A stretch of 24,121 nt of DNA from Hofstenia miamia (taxonomy: Eukaryota > Xenacoelomorpha > Acoela > Hofsteniidae): NCBI GenBank assembly GCA_900660155.1, contig CABFPE010000033.1, positions 328,555 through 352,675 on the forward strand. Direction: 5' to 3'. Shown here in pieces: positions 1-9,559 of the stretch. The position numbers and the translations under genes are program-made. The notes under the pieces were generated by a model, which worked only from the letters and a program-made list of their open reading frames with translations, searched no databases and was not told the DNA's origin. Position 1 is the first letter of the stretch, and every line of letters begins with the position of its first letter.

Positions 1-302
1 TGAAATTATATTCAATTGCATCTACTTCATTTTTCCCTTTATAAATTGACATATGGGATAAAATTTTTTGCAAAATTTTGACGGGTGAACAACTATGGCT
101 ACAAACAAATTTTTTTTGCATTGCATAGTAAACCAATAGCTTTTAAACAATTGATGATGAGCTAGATAATCTATTAATTTTAAGATATATAAATTTGTAA
201 AAAACCTCTTTCACTTACAGTTAAGCATAGTGCATAATCTACGCCGCACTTTCACTAGTTATTTGCTGACGTCACATGGCACTGTTTAAATTTCTTGTAA
301 TG
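1..302. other. AT-rich flank, no gene seen
   Basis: I see no convincing coding region, RNA gene or transposon end here. The stretch stops where identity with the 3' LTR begins. The first 27 bases expected of the 5' LTR are not found here, so the boundary is a truncation or rearrangement and not a clean insertion site. Confidence 0.6.
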
Positions 303-1123
303 AAATGAATATTTGTGTCCATTAAATAATATTTGATGATAGTCATTGTACAACTATTGATTTAATATTTATTTGTATTTTGATTGGTTGCTCGTATGAG
401 GAATCCATTTTGTTTGCGTAATTTGAAAATCAGACATTGCAGTATCGTTTAATGTTTTGTTCTGCTATTACTCACCGTCTGATAATAAGTGAGTTACTGT
501 TTGCTATTATTTGTAAAGATGCAAAAAGTGTGAATTCTATTAATTTAAGTTTTGCTACCCTACCTTTCAGTTGCTTTTGCTTTTGATATTATAAATTTCT
601 CCAGCCGTATATTTGATTAACAATATATCTTAGCATTTTTTGGATAATAGACTTTTCATAAATTGCTTACTTATTATCTTTTATTTTATTTATTTTATTT
701 ATGTATTTGATCAGTATGTCACTTCGGGCGAAAGTTAGGATAACCAGAGGCTTTAAATGGTTCAATGGTTTGACTCCTCTAGTCTAAGTGATAGTAGGTA
801 TTAGTTATAAGGATGAGTACGGTTAGGAAGCGCGGTTTGCATGTAGCTATAATTATTTTATTTTCTCTAGTCTAAAATGAGCTGAGAATTAGGTGTTGGA
901 AATGGATCATCGCTTTGGCCAGATGCCTGATTCTGTAAGAAGAAGTTTGGAATTAACTTGTTCTCTGAATACTTGTTACCCATGGAATGAACATACTCTT
1001 GGTTTCTCATTAGTTAGAAGTACATAATAACTAGTAGTTTCATCAGTTATGTTTTACTATATCTAAAGATAGAATGCATGCTGAGTGTTGCACATCCTTC
1101 TACCACAAGTCAAGCATTCTACA
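303..1123 (+). repeat. 5' LTR, truncated at its left end
   Basis: It matches 14388-15208 base for base with 22 substitutions and no indels. All 22 differences fall in 735-1123; positions 303-734 are identical. The repeat ends in CTACA, the complement of the TGTAG that opens the 3' LTR. About 27 bp of the left end (the equivalent of 14361-14387) are missing. No promoter element can be assigned with confidence. Confidence 0.9.
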
Positions 1124-1139
1124 TGGTGGCCCTGACGAC
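1124..1139 (+). promoter_or_regulatory. Primer-binding site, resembles tRNA-Trp type
   Basis: TGGTGGCCCTGACGAC follows the LTR end with no spacer. TGG pairs with the CCA end of a tRNA. From memory, the metazoan tRNA-Trp complement begins TGGTGACCCCGACG; 12 of the first 14 bases agree and both mismatches are transitions. tRNA-Trp priming is known in Ty3 lineages such as CsRn1 and Kabuki. The tRNA assignment is recalled, not searched. Confidence 0.65.
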
Positions 1140-1237
1140 TTTGAATACGTTACCAATGGATTTTACCTCTTTGTTTTCTACTTAATAAAGTAATACATTC
1201 TCAAAGAGTAATGCAATTTGAAAATGTCTGATCTAGC

Positions 1238-1257
1238 TTTATTCATAATAATTTATT
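1238..1257 (-). terminator. Two poly(A) signals for the antisense lectin gene
   Basis: TTTATT on the + strand at 1238-1243 and 1252-1257 reads AATAAA on the - strand, about 100-118 bases past the lectin stop codon. That is a normal distance, so the lectin 3' untranslated region would end just short of the retroelement primer-binding site. Confidence 0.45.
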
Positions 1258-1355
1258 ACAATGGAATTGATGTCAACACCTTTCAGGATTTGAAAAACAC
1301 GTTGGTGGTCCTGAATATATACGTTTATACAATAAAATTTAATCATTAAAATTCA

Positions 1356-2848
1356 TCAAACAGCCTGTGCATTTGCTTGATCAACAAATTCCCTCATGTT
1401 ATTTGTACAAATATATTGAAGAGAATCTTGACATGAAATTGAATGAAAGCCAGTTTTAGAAAGTGCAAGACAGCTGTAATCCCTATTGCCTTGAGGAAGA
1501 GGAATGTTTAAACCCTCTTCTTCATTCCATTGAAATATTTGTTTTTCAATAAAATTACTTGCACCAAGTCTCCATTTTGAGCTAGTATCCTTCATCATAC
1601 TTTGTACATATTTTTTTTCATGAGTACTTTTAATTGTAAGAAATTTCCAATCACCATATGAATCACAGTCTAAATTTTTAATGGATTTCAACAAAAAACA
1701 GTAACAAGTATTAAAATCAATGCTACAATTTAGGTTTTCACATGGAGGTGTTCTCATTTCCGTGTAAAGAAATGTCAATGGAATTCCATTAACCTTTGTT
1801 GTTAGCAACTGAAATTCACACAAATAATGCATATGATTGATGGGTGATTGGTAATTTATGGAATTACATTTTGATTTTGAATTTATGTAATATCCTTTAG
1901 CCACCTCTCTGTCAATGAAATTTCTAACTTTGTTGAAATCAATTCCTTCCTTGTCACCAGCCCATCTCCAATTTCCAATCTCATTAATCTCATTTGCACC
2001 TATTAGAAAGTTACCTTTAAATGTTTGCATAATGTAGTCAATTTCATCAAAACTAGTAAAATATAAGAAATAAGCATCTTTGGTATAATAAACACACTTA
2101 CCAAAAATCTTTTCATTTAATAGATCCTTGATATCTAAGATGTAATAGCAGAAGTTTTTTCTGCAATGCAAAAAACTGTGAGTGGTTGTAGCTTCTTTGC
2201 AAAGTACAGTTGTAGTTTTATATCTACTGCAGTTCATTCTTTCAAAATGATTATTTACTTTCATAACACAGTGATCAATTGATATAATTTTGTTTTCAAA
2301 GTTTTTGTTATTCATCCAAAGAGATTTTCCAAACTGATTAACATAAGCACCAATCCACATAGGACGATTTTTGTAGATATTTTCATACCTATGTATTAGA
2401 AATTCTTCACTAGTTGCTTTGATAATATCTCCCATATTTTCAAGTGCTAATGAACCATTTTTGAAATTAGTTGAGCATTTACTTTTAGCTGAAAACCAAT
2501 CTGTAGCATCCCTAGAAGAACAATAACATGAATGCTTTGAACAAAATATACCATAACATAGATTTTTAAAAAATAAATAATCTTGATATCACTCAATCTA
2601 CCATATCTCAAATTTTCACTTTGCTGTTGTCTTACATGATGAAGAGTATTCTTAGATGTAAACATTGTAAAAATATTTATTATTATTAAAGTTGCACACA
2701 TCAGTAACCAATTGTGCTTCCAAATCATTAACATGATACTCTGTAATGTTGATCTTAGGATGCTTCTGATTGCTTTATTATTTTCTGAGTTTGGTTTAGC
2801 TTCAGAGAGTGAAGGAACATTTGTATCTGTTGTCTGCATTTTGATCAA
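1356..2848 (-). CDS. Type II membrane protein with three C-type lectin-like domains
   Basis: Two - strand frames make one protein. The first (2848 down to about 2580) encodes a short cytoplasmic tail, a membrane segment near residues 46-63 (WLLMCATLIIINIF) and a polar stalk. The second, read down to 1356, encodes three CTLDs. CTLD1 opens with CSKHSCYC and ATDWFSAKSKC in the codons upstream of the ATG at 2435, and has a WIGAY core. CTLD2 has FCYYI and GNWRWAG; CTLD3 has TCYCFL, KWRLG, DYSC and a closing YIC. This topology suits a cell-surface receptor. I see no clear EPN/QPD or WND motif, so calcium-dependent sugar binding is doubtful. The frame changes near 2560-2580, beside a T6A5 run; this may be a frameshift or a small intron, and no canonical splice pair fits the CTLD1 cysteines well. 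The CTLD part has no introns. The gene lies antisense inside the LTR pair. Confidence 0.75.
1505..1790 (-). repeat. Inverted repeat arm A (inside lectin CTLD3)
   Basis: The lectin-gene arm of a 286-bp inverted repeat whose partner is 3182-3467. The arms are about 1.4 kb apart and about 95% identical. Confidence 0.85.
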
Positions 2849-3181
2849 GCATGAATGAAATGTAAACAGAGATAAGATATTAACACTGCTACTACTTAAG
2901 AAATAACTACATCAACATGATAAGAGCAAACTGTTAGTAACTACCATGGGCAGCCAAATTTTACAATTATTTGAAACTATATTTGCTGAATTTGAGATAC
3001 ATTTGCAATTTTCCTTAATGAAAATTAATGAGTGTAACTTATTTATGATCTAATTGAATACTGTTTGTTAATTAAAACTTTAAGCAAGTTATTTTTAAAT
3101 CAAATGATTAAAACAAGATTTCTGCTTAAATTTAAAAAAAACCTATTGAGAATAGAATTGCATTCTAGTTAATTCTAAATA
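2849..3181. other. Spacer upstream of the lectin gene
   Basis: AT-rich sequence between the lectin start and the inverted exon copy. A lectin promoter would lie here, but no convincing TATA box or other element stands out. Confidence 0.5.
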
Positions 3182-3467
3182 AATGGAATTCTATTGACAA
3201 TTCTTTACATGGAAATGAGTACACCTCAGTGTGAAAATCTAAATTGTAGCATTGATTTTGATACTTGTTACTGTTTTTTGTTGAAATCCATTAAGAATTT
3301 AGACTGTGATTCATATGGTGATTGGAAGTTTCTTACAATTAAAAGTACTAATGAAACAAAATATGTACAAAGTATGATGAAGGATACTAGCTCAAAATGG
3401 AGACTTGGTCCAAGCAATTTTATTGAAAAACAAATATTTCAATGGAATGAAGAAGAGGGTTTAAACA
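3182..3467 (+). repeat. Inverted repeat arm B
   Basis: Partner of 1505-1790. RNA crossing both arms on either strand could fold into a duplex of about 286 bp. Confidence 0.85.
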
Positions 3468-3511
3468 GTAGTAAGTTTGTTAACTGCCCAAGCAAACGAA
3501 TGACTCCATGA
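3182..3511 (+). pseudogene. Inverted partial copy of lectin CTLD3 exon
   Basis: Positions 3182-3467 match the reverse complement of 1505-1790 over 286 bp with about 14 substitutions (about 95%) and no indels. The reading frame is kept through the CTLD3 core (CENLNCS, DTCYCFL, KWRLG, FQWNEEEGLN), then runs into unrelated codons and a stop at 3509-3511. Upstream, the frame meets a TAA at 3176-3178, and no start codon or signal precedes it. The match ends exactly where the + copy has GT (3468), which looks like an exon-intron border. It is probably an exon fragment copied from a related lectin gene and not a gene of its own. Confidence 0.75.
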
Positions 3512-4482
3512 ACAGTATTTATTTTGTGAGCACTCACAGCACACTTCATAATGCAGTCTCTCAGCAAACGTTTTGACTTAATGAAAGGTCTACTCTAAAT
3601 CGTTTCAGGCCATTACGTCAAAGTAAGTATGGATTGCAGTATTTGTAATAACAGGTTTGATGCATGGCTTTGTTGGGACGATAATATATTTCATAAAAAT
3701 CATTTGAAATATGAATTTTTAATTCATATATAAAAAAAATTGTATTATCATATAAGTTTTAATTATATTATAATAAAAAAATCTTCCAAAATACAAATAT
3801 TTCATAAAGTTAAGTTAAATTTTATTACAACACAAAAATTTTTAAATATCAATGTGGTTTAAACAATATATATTAATATTTCACTTTTTATTCAGTTTCG
3901 CAAATTCAGTTCTAGAATCAAAAAATTAGAAAAAGTGAGAAGCATGTTTTCGAATTATTCAAGAAATTTTGTTAAAGGAAATCTTGTTTAAATGTGTACG
4001 GACATTTTCTAAGATGTATTTTATGGTATATTACATTTGTTAAATCCATGAGTTTATCTAGTTTTTTTTATACAATATTTTCACATTTATTATTGAATGA
4101 TTAATTCAGCGTTTTATCCTAGTCTCAAATTCAACTAATCGTAAAACTATTTTTGAGTTTTAGCTCTAGTTATGAGTAAGCGCATTATAACTTCTTTAAA
4201 CACAGTTGTTCTAAGCATTTCATTCAATTTCATCTCACCGGATATTCGCAACAAATAATAGACGCAAGTAATTTTTTCACATACATATATTAAATTTCAA
4301 ATTGACGGAAAACATATTGGGATTTTGATTAACAAATTTCGAATTGTGATAGAACGCATAGAATATATTTATTTATGCATAGAAAATTTTGTGGAATGCT
4401 GCAATGCTTAAAATTTATTTTCTCTCAGAATGTTTATTAAATGGTTAAAAATAAAATTTAACATTATTTTTTAGAATTATAA

Positions 4483-4485
<3 letters not shown>
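3512..4485. other. AT-rich stretch without a gene
   Basis: Very AT-rich with no supported coding region. A short stretch near 3606-3625 has a pyrimidine-AG followed 15-20 bases later by GTAAGT, which resembles a micro-exon, but nothing supports its use. Confidence 0.5.

Positions 4486-4521
<36 letters not shown>
4486..4521. repeat. (AT)n microsatellite
   Basis: An almost pure AT dinucleotide run of about 36 bp. Confidence 0.95.
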
Positions 4522-4524
<3 letters not shown>

Positions 4525-5248
4525 TGACGTCTGTGACAATGGGACTGGTTTACTTTATACCCACATATACCCATTGAGGCCATGCACAAAATTATGGTCG
4601 CGATATTGCCGCAATTGGGTCCGGATATTCGCATAAATGCATGTCAATAGCAATGTTTTTAATATGTAATTGAACGGAGAGATATTCACTATACTCTGAT
4701 ACCGTCTGATTTTGCATAATTTTATTTGTTTGCAAGTTTCTTGCACTTGAAATTCAATAAACTATAAAATTGCCAGACCCGTCAATTAAAGGGTAAATCA
4801 TTTTTTTTTCTCTCTTAACTTTGTATAGTCTCTTATTACAAAGCCGTGATTATTAAACTTTTAATATGTATCTGTAGCAAACACATAACATCGCTAGCCT
4901 ATGTCTCAATATATTTACTAATGCTTCATAATAAAACCTCCTTAGAATTACCATAACCGTCTATTGACGGATGCATAACCCTTATGACTACTACTATATG
5001 GATTACACTCACTTATTTCTCTACATCTTTTTTGCACAGGATTCATCTTATTAGGGATCAATTATAGCCAATACTATCTTACACATACAAACCACACATG
5101 TGTTGTGTACTCCCTGTATTCTCATTAGATAGAAGTATGTCAAGCAAATATATTGATAGCAGTACATAAACAGAACAGATTAACAAATTAGCAGAACATC
5201 TGTGATTTACATACTTACGTGTTACTCATATATTAATTTATATTTACA
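4522..5248. other. Noncoding stretch before the piggyBac-like remnant
   Basis: No gene seen. A TTAA at about 4782 could be a piggyBac target site, but no terminal inverted repeat could be paired with it. Confidence 0.4.
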
Positions 5249-6075
5249 ATGTCAAGGAAAAGATAAAGCTCTGCAGAAACTGCATTACTCATAACACTTG
5301 ACATCGACTCAGACAAATCTGAAGATGACGATTCTGAAGAAGATGATGTCTAAATGCAGCCAGTGAGCAATCCTCAATGTGACTCATCATCTGCTTAATT
5401 GAATCAAATCCTGTTGATGAACTTGATAATGACGATGGAAATGTGAATCCTGCTGCTTTTTTAAAAAATATGAATAATATTCTTTGAGCAAACGAAAGAA
5501 CTACATGGCATTTCGTAGGAACAGCTAATATAATGAGAGGTTGCTTACTACGAGAAGTGGACCTTATTTCACCCATCGATTGATTGAAAGTCTATTGTCA
5601 GCATTTCGTATGTTCATCAATGAATGCATACTTCTTCATTAAAAAGGACACTAAGTCTGGATGAATTGGACAAATTTATCATTTAGAGATTGCTTGTGGT
5701 ATATTGGGTGTTCAAAATTTTCCAATATTGAGCTTGTAGAGTGACAGGTGAAGAATTGATATTTTCAAGAAGTCTTGCCCAAGGAAACGATTTTTGGCAA
5801 TCATGAAATACATTCGCTTTGATATGAAGATCAGCAACGTCAACGTTTGCAAACAGAAAATTTGTCTTAGGCTCACAGATATGGTAGCTCTTCATCAACA
5901 ATTGCAAAAAGTCTTTCAACACAGGTAAGAATCTTACCATAGATGAACAATTGCTTCCACGTAAGGAAGGTGCAAATTTATTCAGTTCATGGCGAATAAG
6001 CCTCATAAGTATGAAGTTAAATTTTTTCTTCTGGTTGAATTTGAATATACGTGTATGTACAGTGCCTTTTCATAA
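5249..6075 (+). pseudogene. piggyBac-like (PGBD4-type) transposase remnant, N-terminal half
   Basis: An ATG at 5249 opens MSRKR then a stop, followed by an acidic tract (SDKSEDDDSEEDD) typical of piggyBac N-termini. Changing frames several times, the strand then encodes recognisable family blocks: SGPYF, a block ending ACGILGVQNFPI, SDR followed by IDIFKKS, then FLAIMKYIRFDMK. Next comes TIDEQLLP near 5938-5960, which carries the first catalytic Asp region, and MANKPHKY followed by KFFLLVEF near 5990-6035. At least four frameshifts and several stops kill it. The C-terminal half, with the other catalytic Asp residues, is not seen; sequence passes to gag of the Ty3 element between about 6070 and 6180. 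Assignment rests on motif recall. Confidence 0.75.
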
Positions 6076-6176
6076 CTTTGAAAATATGAACAACAAACAG
6101 CCTCAATTATCTTACCATACCCCATTCGATATCACTATTATGGAATCTCATATAACTTGCTCCAAAACTCATAAAA

Positions 6177-7429
6177 CCCTCAGTTGAAGACCTTCAACAA
6201 ACTTCCCGTGATGAACTTTTACAAATGGTCGTAAGTCTCCAATACAACTTAATCGAATCCCAAAATCAAAAAGAACATCTGGAACAACAATTACTTGAAG
6301 CTTACCGTACAGAACAAAATCTAGTTGAGAGATTGAGCAATCTTCAAGAACAATTCGAAGAATTTAAAAAGCAAATGCTTGCTCTCAATCAACAACAATC
6401 GGCACAACCAGTTTTTCAAGAAAACCAATCCACTCCCATTGACGTAACTCCCCAACTTGATGCAATTCGCAAAGAAATTTTTGATCAATTCGAGAAACTC
6501 CAAAAAAAAATGTCTGGCAACTTGAAAAAATTTTTTCAAGATGCCAAAGCAAACAAAATTCCCACTAATGTGTTTCAGCCTCGCTATGAAGATTCTCCAT
6601 TACCCGAATTTCCAACAAACGCGACGCCACTTAATATAGTTCAACCTCCGAAATTTAATGGAAAAATCGATGCTTCATCCCCCACTTTCGATGAATGGTT
6701 TGCACAATTTGAACTATATAGGAAAGAAATGAAATTGAATCAAACTACTGCTGCTTCTCAATTAGCTTTTTACTTAAAAGACAAAGCTAATACCTATTAC
6801 TTTAGTTTTGATGAAGAAACCAAAAATGATTACCCAACATTAATCGGAAAACTGAAATATCACTTTAATTCTAGAACTATTAAGAAACAATATCAAATGT
6901 TATTGTTTGAACAGCGATATAAACGAAATGATGATATTTCTGCACATATAATGCAAATTCAACATTTACTACAATTGTCAAGCGAAGATAACAAATACAA
7001 ATCGGAAGACTTGTACAATTTTGTTATGCGTAACTTACCTCTTAGCATTCGATGACGCTTAGAAGCTAATGCGACATTGATGATGACATTGAAACAATCG
7101 TTACCAAAGCCATTAATGTACAACTAGCTTTGGAAAACGATTTGAAAATCAAAAGACACGCATTATCTATGATGCTTAAAACAAATTTTTCCATTTAAAT
7201 TCCAAAACAATCGCTAAAGGAACCCACATCTGATTCTAATCGTAAAAAACCGATCAAATCCAAATCAACAGACGTGAATAATGACAAAATACGTTGTTTT
7301 CGCTGTGGACGCAAAGGACATTTGCGTTCTCAATGTACACTAAAAATTAACATTATTGAAGATAACGAAGGTTTTTATACCAACACTGACGATGATACTG
7401 AAAGCATTACCACTGATACTGATCTTTAA
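6177..7429 (+). pseudogene. gag of the Ty3-type element
   Basis: Structural gene for the particle. An open frame starts upstream of the ATG at 6225 (codons readable from 6177) and runs to a TGA at 7053-7055. It begins with a Q-rich coiled coil (about the first 75 residues), then a retrotransposon gag core (PPKFNG, FDEWFAQFE, LAFYLKDKA, then LKYHFNSR). After a one-base frame change near 7070, the frame continues to a CCHC zinc knuckle at 7295-7336 (CFRCGRKGHLRSQC, spacing C-X2-C-X4-H-X4-C) and an acidic tail ending in TAA at 7427-7429, with one in-frame stop before the knuckle. An ATG at 6086 in another frame could be the original start if a small indel near 6175 is allowed. The junction with the piggyBac-like remnant is not exact. 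Confidence 0.8.
7121..7156 (+). repeat. Gag segment, first copy of 36-bp duplication
   Basis: Encodes QLALENDLKIKR in gag. It is repeated at 7480-7515 with three substitutions. Confidence 0.8.
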
Positions 7430-7479
7430 ACAAGTAAGAGCGCCGACTCCAGACCGAGCAGGAGAGATACTTATCTCAA

Positions 7480-7515
7480 CAATTAGCTTTGGAAGACAAT
7501 TTGAAAATCAAAAGA
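7480..7515 (+). repeat. Gag segment, second copy of 36-bp duplication
   Basis: Repeats 7121-7156, coding QLALEDNLKIKR, and lies where the protease should start. Confidence 0.8.
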
Positions 7516-7575
7516 TAACGATTGCATTATTAATTTCGTAGAGAATACCATTATAATTAATGACAACAACACACT

Positions 7576-7998
7576 TTGAAAAATTTATTCTTTAAAGACC
7601 CTGATTCTGTTCAATTTCAATTAGAAAATATTCTAAAAATTAAACCTTACCATTGGAAAATGACAAAAGCAATAACGGATAGTTCTATAAATGGTCATTA
7701 CATGATTTCTCATTACACTGGATGCAATGCAAAAAAATTAACTACTTTATCTACGATCTCATACGTTAATAAAGGATGTCTCATTACAGCTCTATTAAAT
7801 AAAACTGACAGAGTTATAACATTACGACCACAACAGTTAAAAATATTTGCCTTTCCAGTGTATACCCACATCAAGAAAAACCATAACTGTTTATTAATAA
7901 ACAATTCAAGTACAAAATCGCACGAAGATATTACAATACCAAAAGTTAATTCTGATTCACATCCACACTTAACTTCTAATCAAATCAAAGACTTCTAA
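7576..7998 (+). pseudogene. pol: linker between protease and reverse transcriptase
   Basis: An open frame of 140 codons directly before reverse transcriptase. GHYMISHYTG, then GCLITALLNKTDRVITLRP, fits the post-protease region of Ty3-type polyproteins, where a run resembling LNPTDKPVTL precedes RT. The aspartic protease itself is not found: no D[ST]G triplet is visible in the forward frames between the gag knuckle (7336) and here, and only about 150 bp separate the gag stop from this frame. The YTG seen here is therefore not read as a mutated protease site. Confidence 0.55.
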
Positions 7999-8780
7999 TA
8001 AAACAATTCGCCAACAAGTTCGTCGCGTTCCAGAACACCATAAGGAAGAATATCTAAAGACAATTACGGAATTATTAGATAATGGCATTATACATAAAAG
8101 TGATAGTCCCTGTGTCACCTACAGTTTTCGTAACACAAGGAAATAAAACACGATTATGTATCGATTTCCGAAAACTCAATGACATTAATGTCAAAGATGC
8201 TTATCCTTTACCACGTATAGATGATATTCTTTATAATGCCAGTAAATTTAAAATATTCTCAAGTCTCGATTTATGCAAAGCCTATTTGCAAGTTCCTATG
8301 CATCCCAACGACATTGAAAAAACAGCTTTCATTACACCCTACGGTTTATTTGAATGGCTTTACATGGCATTGAGTTTATCAAATGCACCAGCCACATTTC
8401 AATGTTACGTAACGAAAGTCTTAATGAACGGCAACAATAAATTAAATGACAGTATTGTCACTTATACATTGACGACATTTTAATATCCTCAATGTCATTC
8501 CCAGAACATCTAGAAAAACTAGAACAAGTTCTTAAAATCTTAAATAAAAGCGGTTTAAAGATTAATGGGAACAAATGCAATTTAGCTAAGCACTCTACAG
8601 TATTTCTTGGCAGAAAAATTGAACACAAAACGATTACTTTAAAAGATGATACTACTTCTTTAATAGAATCTATACAGTATCCTAAAAATTGTAAAGATGT
8701 TCAACGTATACTTGGATTTTTTAATTAATATCAAAGTTTTATTCATGATATTGCTAAAAAAACATTAATACGTCAAATTT
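7999..8780 (+). pseudogene. pol: reverse transcriptase domain
   Basis: Copies element RNA into DNA. Blocks in order: IRQQVRRVPEHHKEE and ELLDNGII (8005-8090); after a frame change, LCIDFRKLN and YPLPRIDDIL; FSSLDL with the first catalytic Asp at 8268-8270; VPMHPNDIEKTAF; SNAPATFQ; after a second frame change, the YIDD catalytic box at 8465-8476 followed by ILISS; then LGRKIEH and VQRILGFFN. A TAA replaces the next residue at about 8726. The catalytic aspartates survive, but two frameshifts and stops prevent a full protein. The match to Ty3-type RT is unambiguous. Confidence 0.9.
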
Positions 8781-9243
8781 ATTAAAGTCTAAAAATGATT
8801 TTCAATGGCAATGGAAACCCCAAGAAGAATTTGATTTATTTAAGAAATAATTCAAAAAACTACCATCATTGAATTGTCCTGATTACTCCAAAGAATTCAT
8901 TGTAGACGCTAGTACGGTAGCTATTGGAGCTTGTCTTAGTCAAAATATTGATGGTAAAGAATAACCTATTCAATTTTTCAGCAGAAAATTAAAAAGTTCC
9001 GAATTAAATTACGACAGGACAAAGTTAGAAATGTTAGCATTAGTTGAATCATTAAAGAAATTTCGATATTTCGTAATTGGCGACTTTACTGTACACACAA
9101 ATAATAGAGGCATATCATGGTTAAAGAAATTCTCTGGAGATAAATCGAATATTGTTGCACGTTGGATAGAACAACTAAACGACTTTAATTTCACTATTCA
9201 ACGCATCGCAAAGGAACTTTACATGCTAATGCAGATTTACTAA
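8781..9243 (+). pseudogene. pol: RNase H domain
   Basis: Degrades the RNA strand during reverse transcription. The pieces are FQWQWKP, then IVDAST with an Asp at 8905-8907 and IGACLSQ, PIQFFSRKL, NYDRTKLEMLALVE and KKFRYFV. Next comes VHTNNRGISWL, where the family usually has TDH: the Asp position (9100-9102) is Asn. In-frame TAA codons near 8850 and 8961, plus a frameshift at the end, disrupt it. Confidence 0.8.
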
Positions 9244-9559
9244 CTGCTCTACCACAATACCAAAGGGATTTACAAAAAACTCCTGGTGATAAAATAGAAT
9301 TTTCTTTTATTCTGAAAAACGAATATGAAAATTTACCTGACATTAACATTGATAGACAAGGAAAACCAACTTTAAGTATTACCATTAAAGAAGAAATTTC
9401 AGCAGAATAAATTGCAGAGAAACAATTAGTTGATCCACTTTTAAAATAAATTATTAACAAAGTTACTATGCCCAACACGATTTTAGATCCTATAGCTTCT
9501 CGATATTATAATAAGTACAAATGGCAACTCACATCTCAAGGTTTACTGTTCACTAAATC

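Noticed and set aside
4555..4746. 63-codon - strand frame
   Set aside because: Short, no motif, and no supporting context.
5289..6006. Antisense open frames of 95 and 107 codons
   Set aside because: They lie opposite the piggyBac-like transposase remnant, which has clear family motifs on the + strand.
5951..6187. A + strand open frame of 78 codons across the piggyBac/gag junction
   Set aside because: It joins the end of one remnant to the start of another; its first part is transposase out of frame after TIDEQLLP.
7576..7998. YTG in the pre-RT frame as a mutated protease DTG site
   Set aside because: The surrounding residues fit the post-protease linker better, and the RT start follows too closely for a protease at that point.
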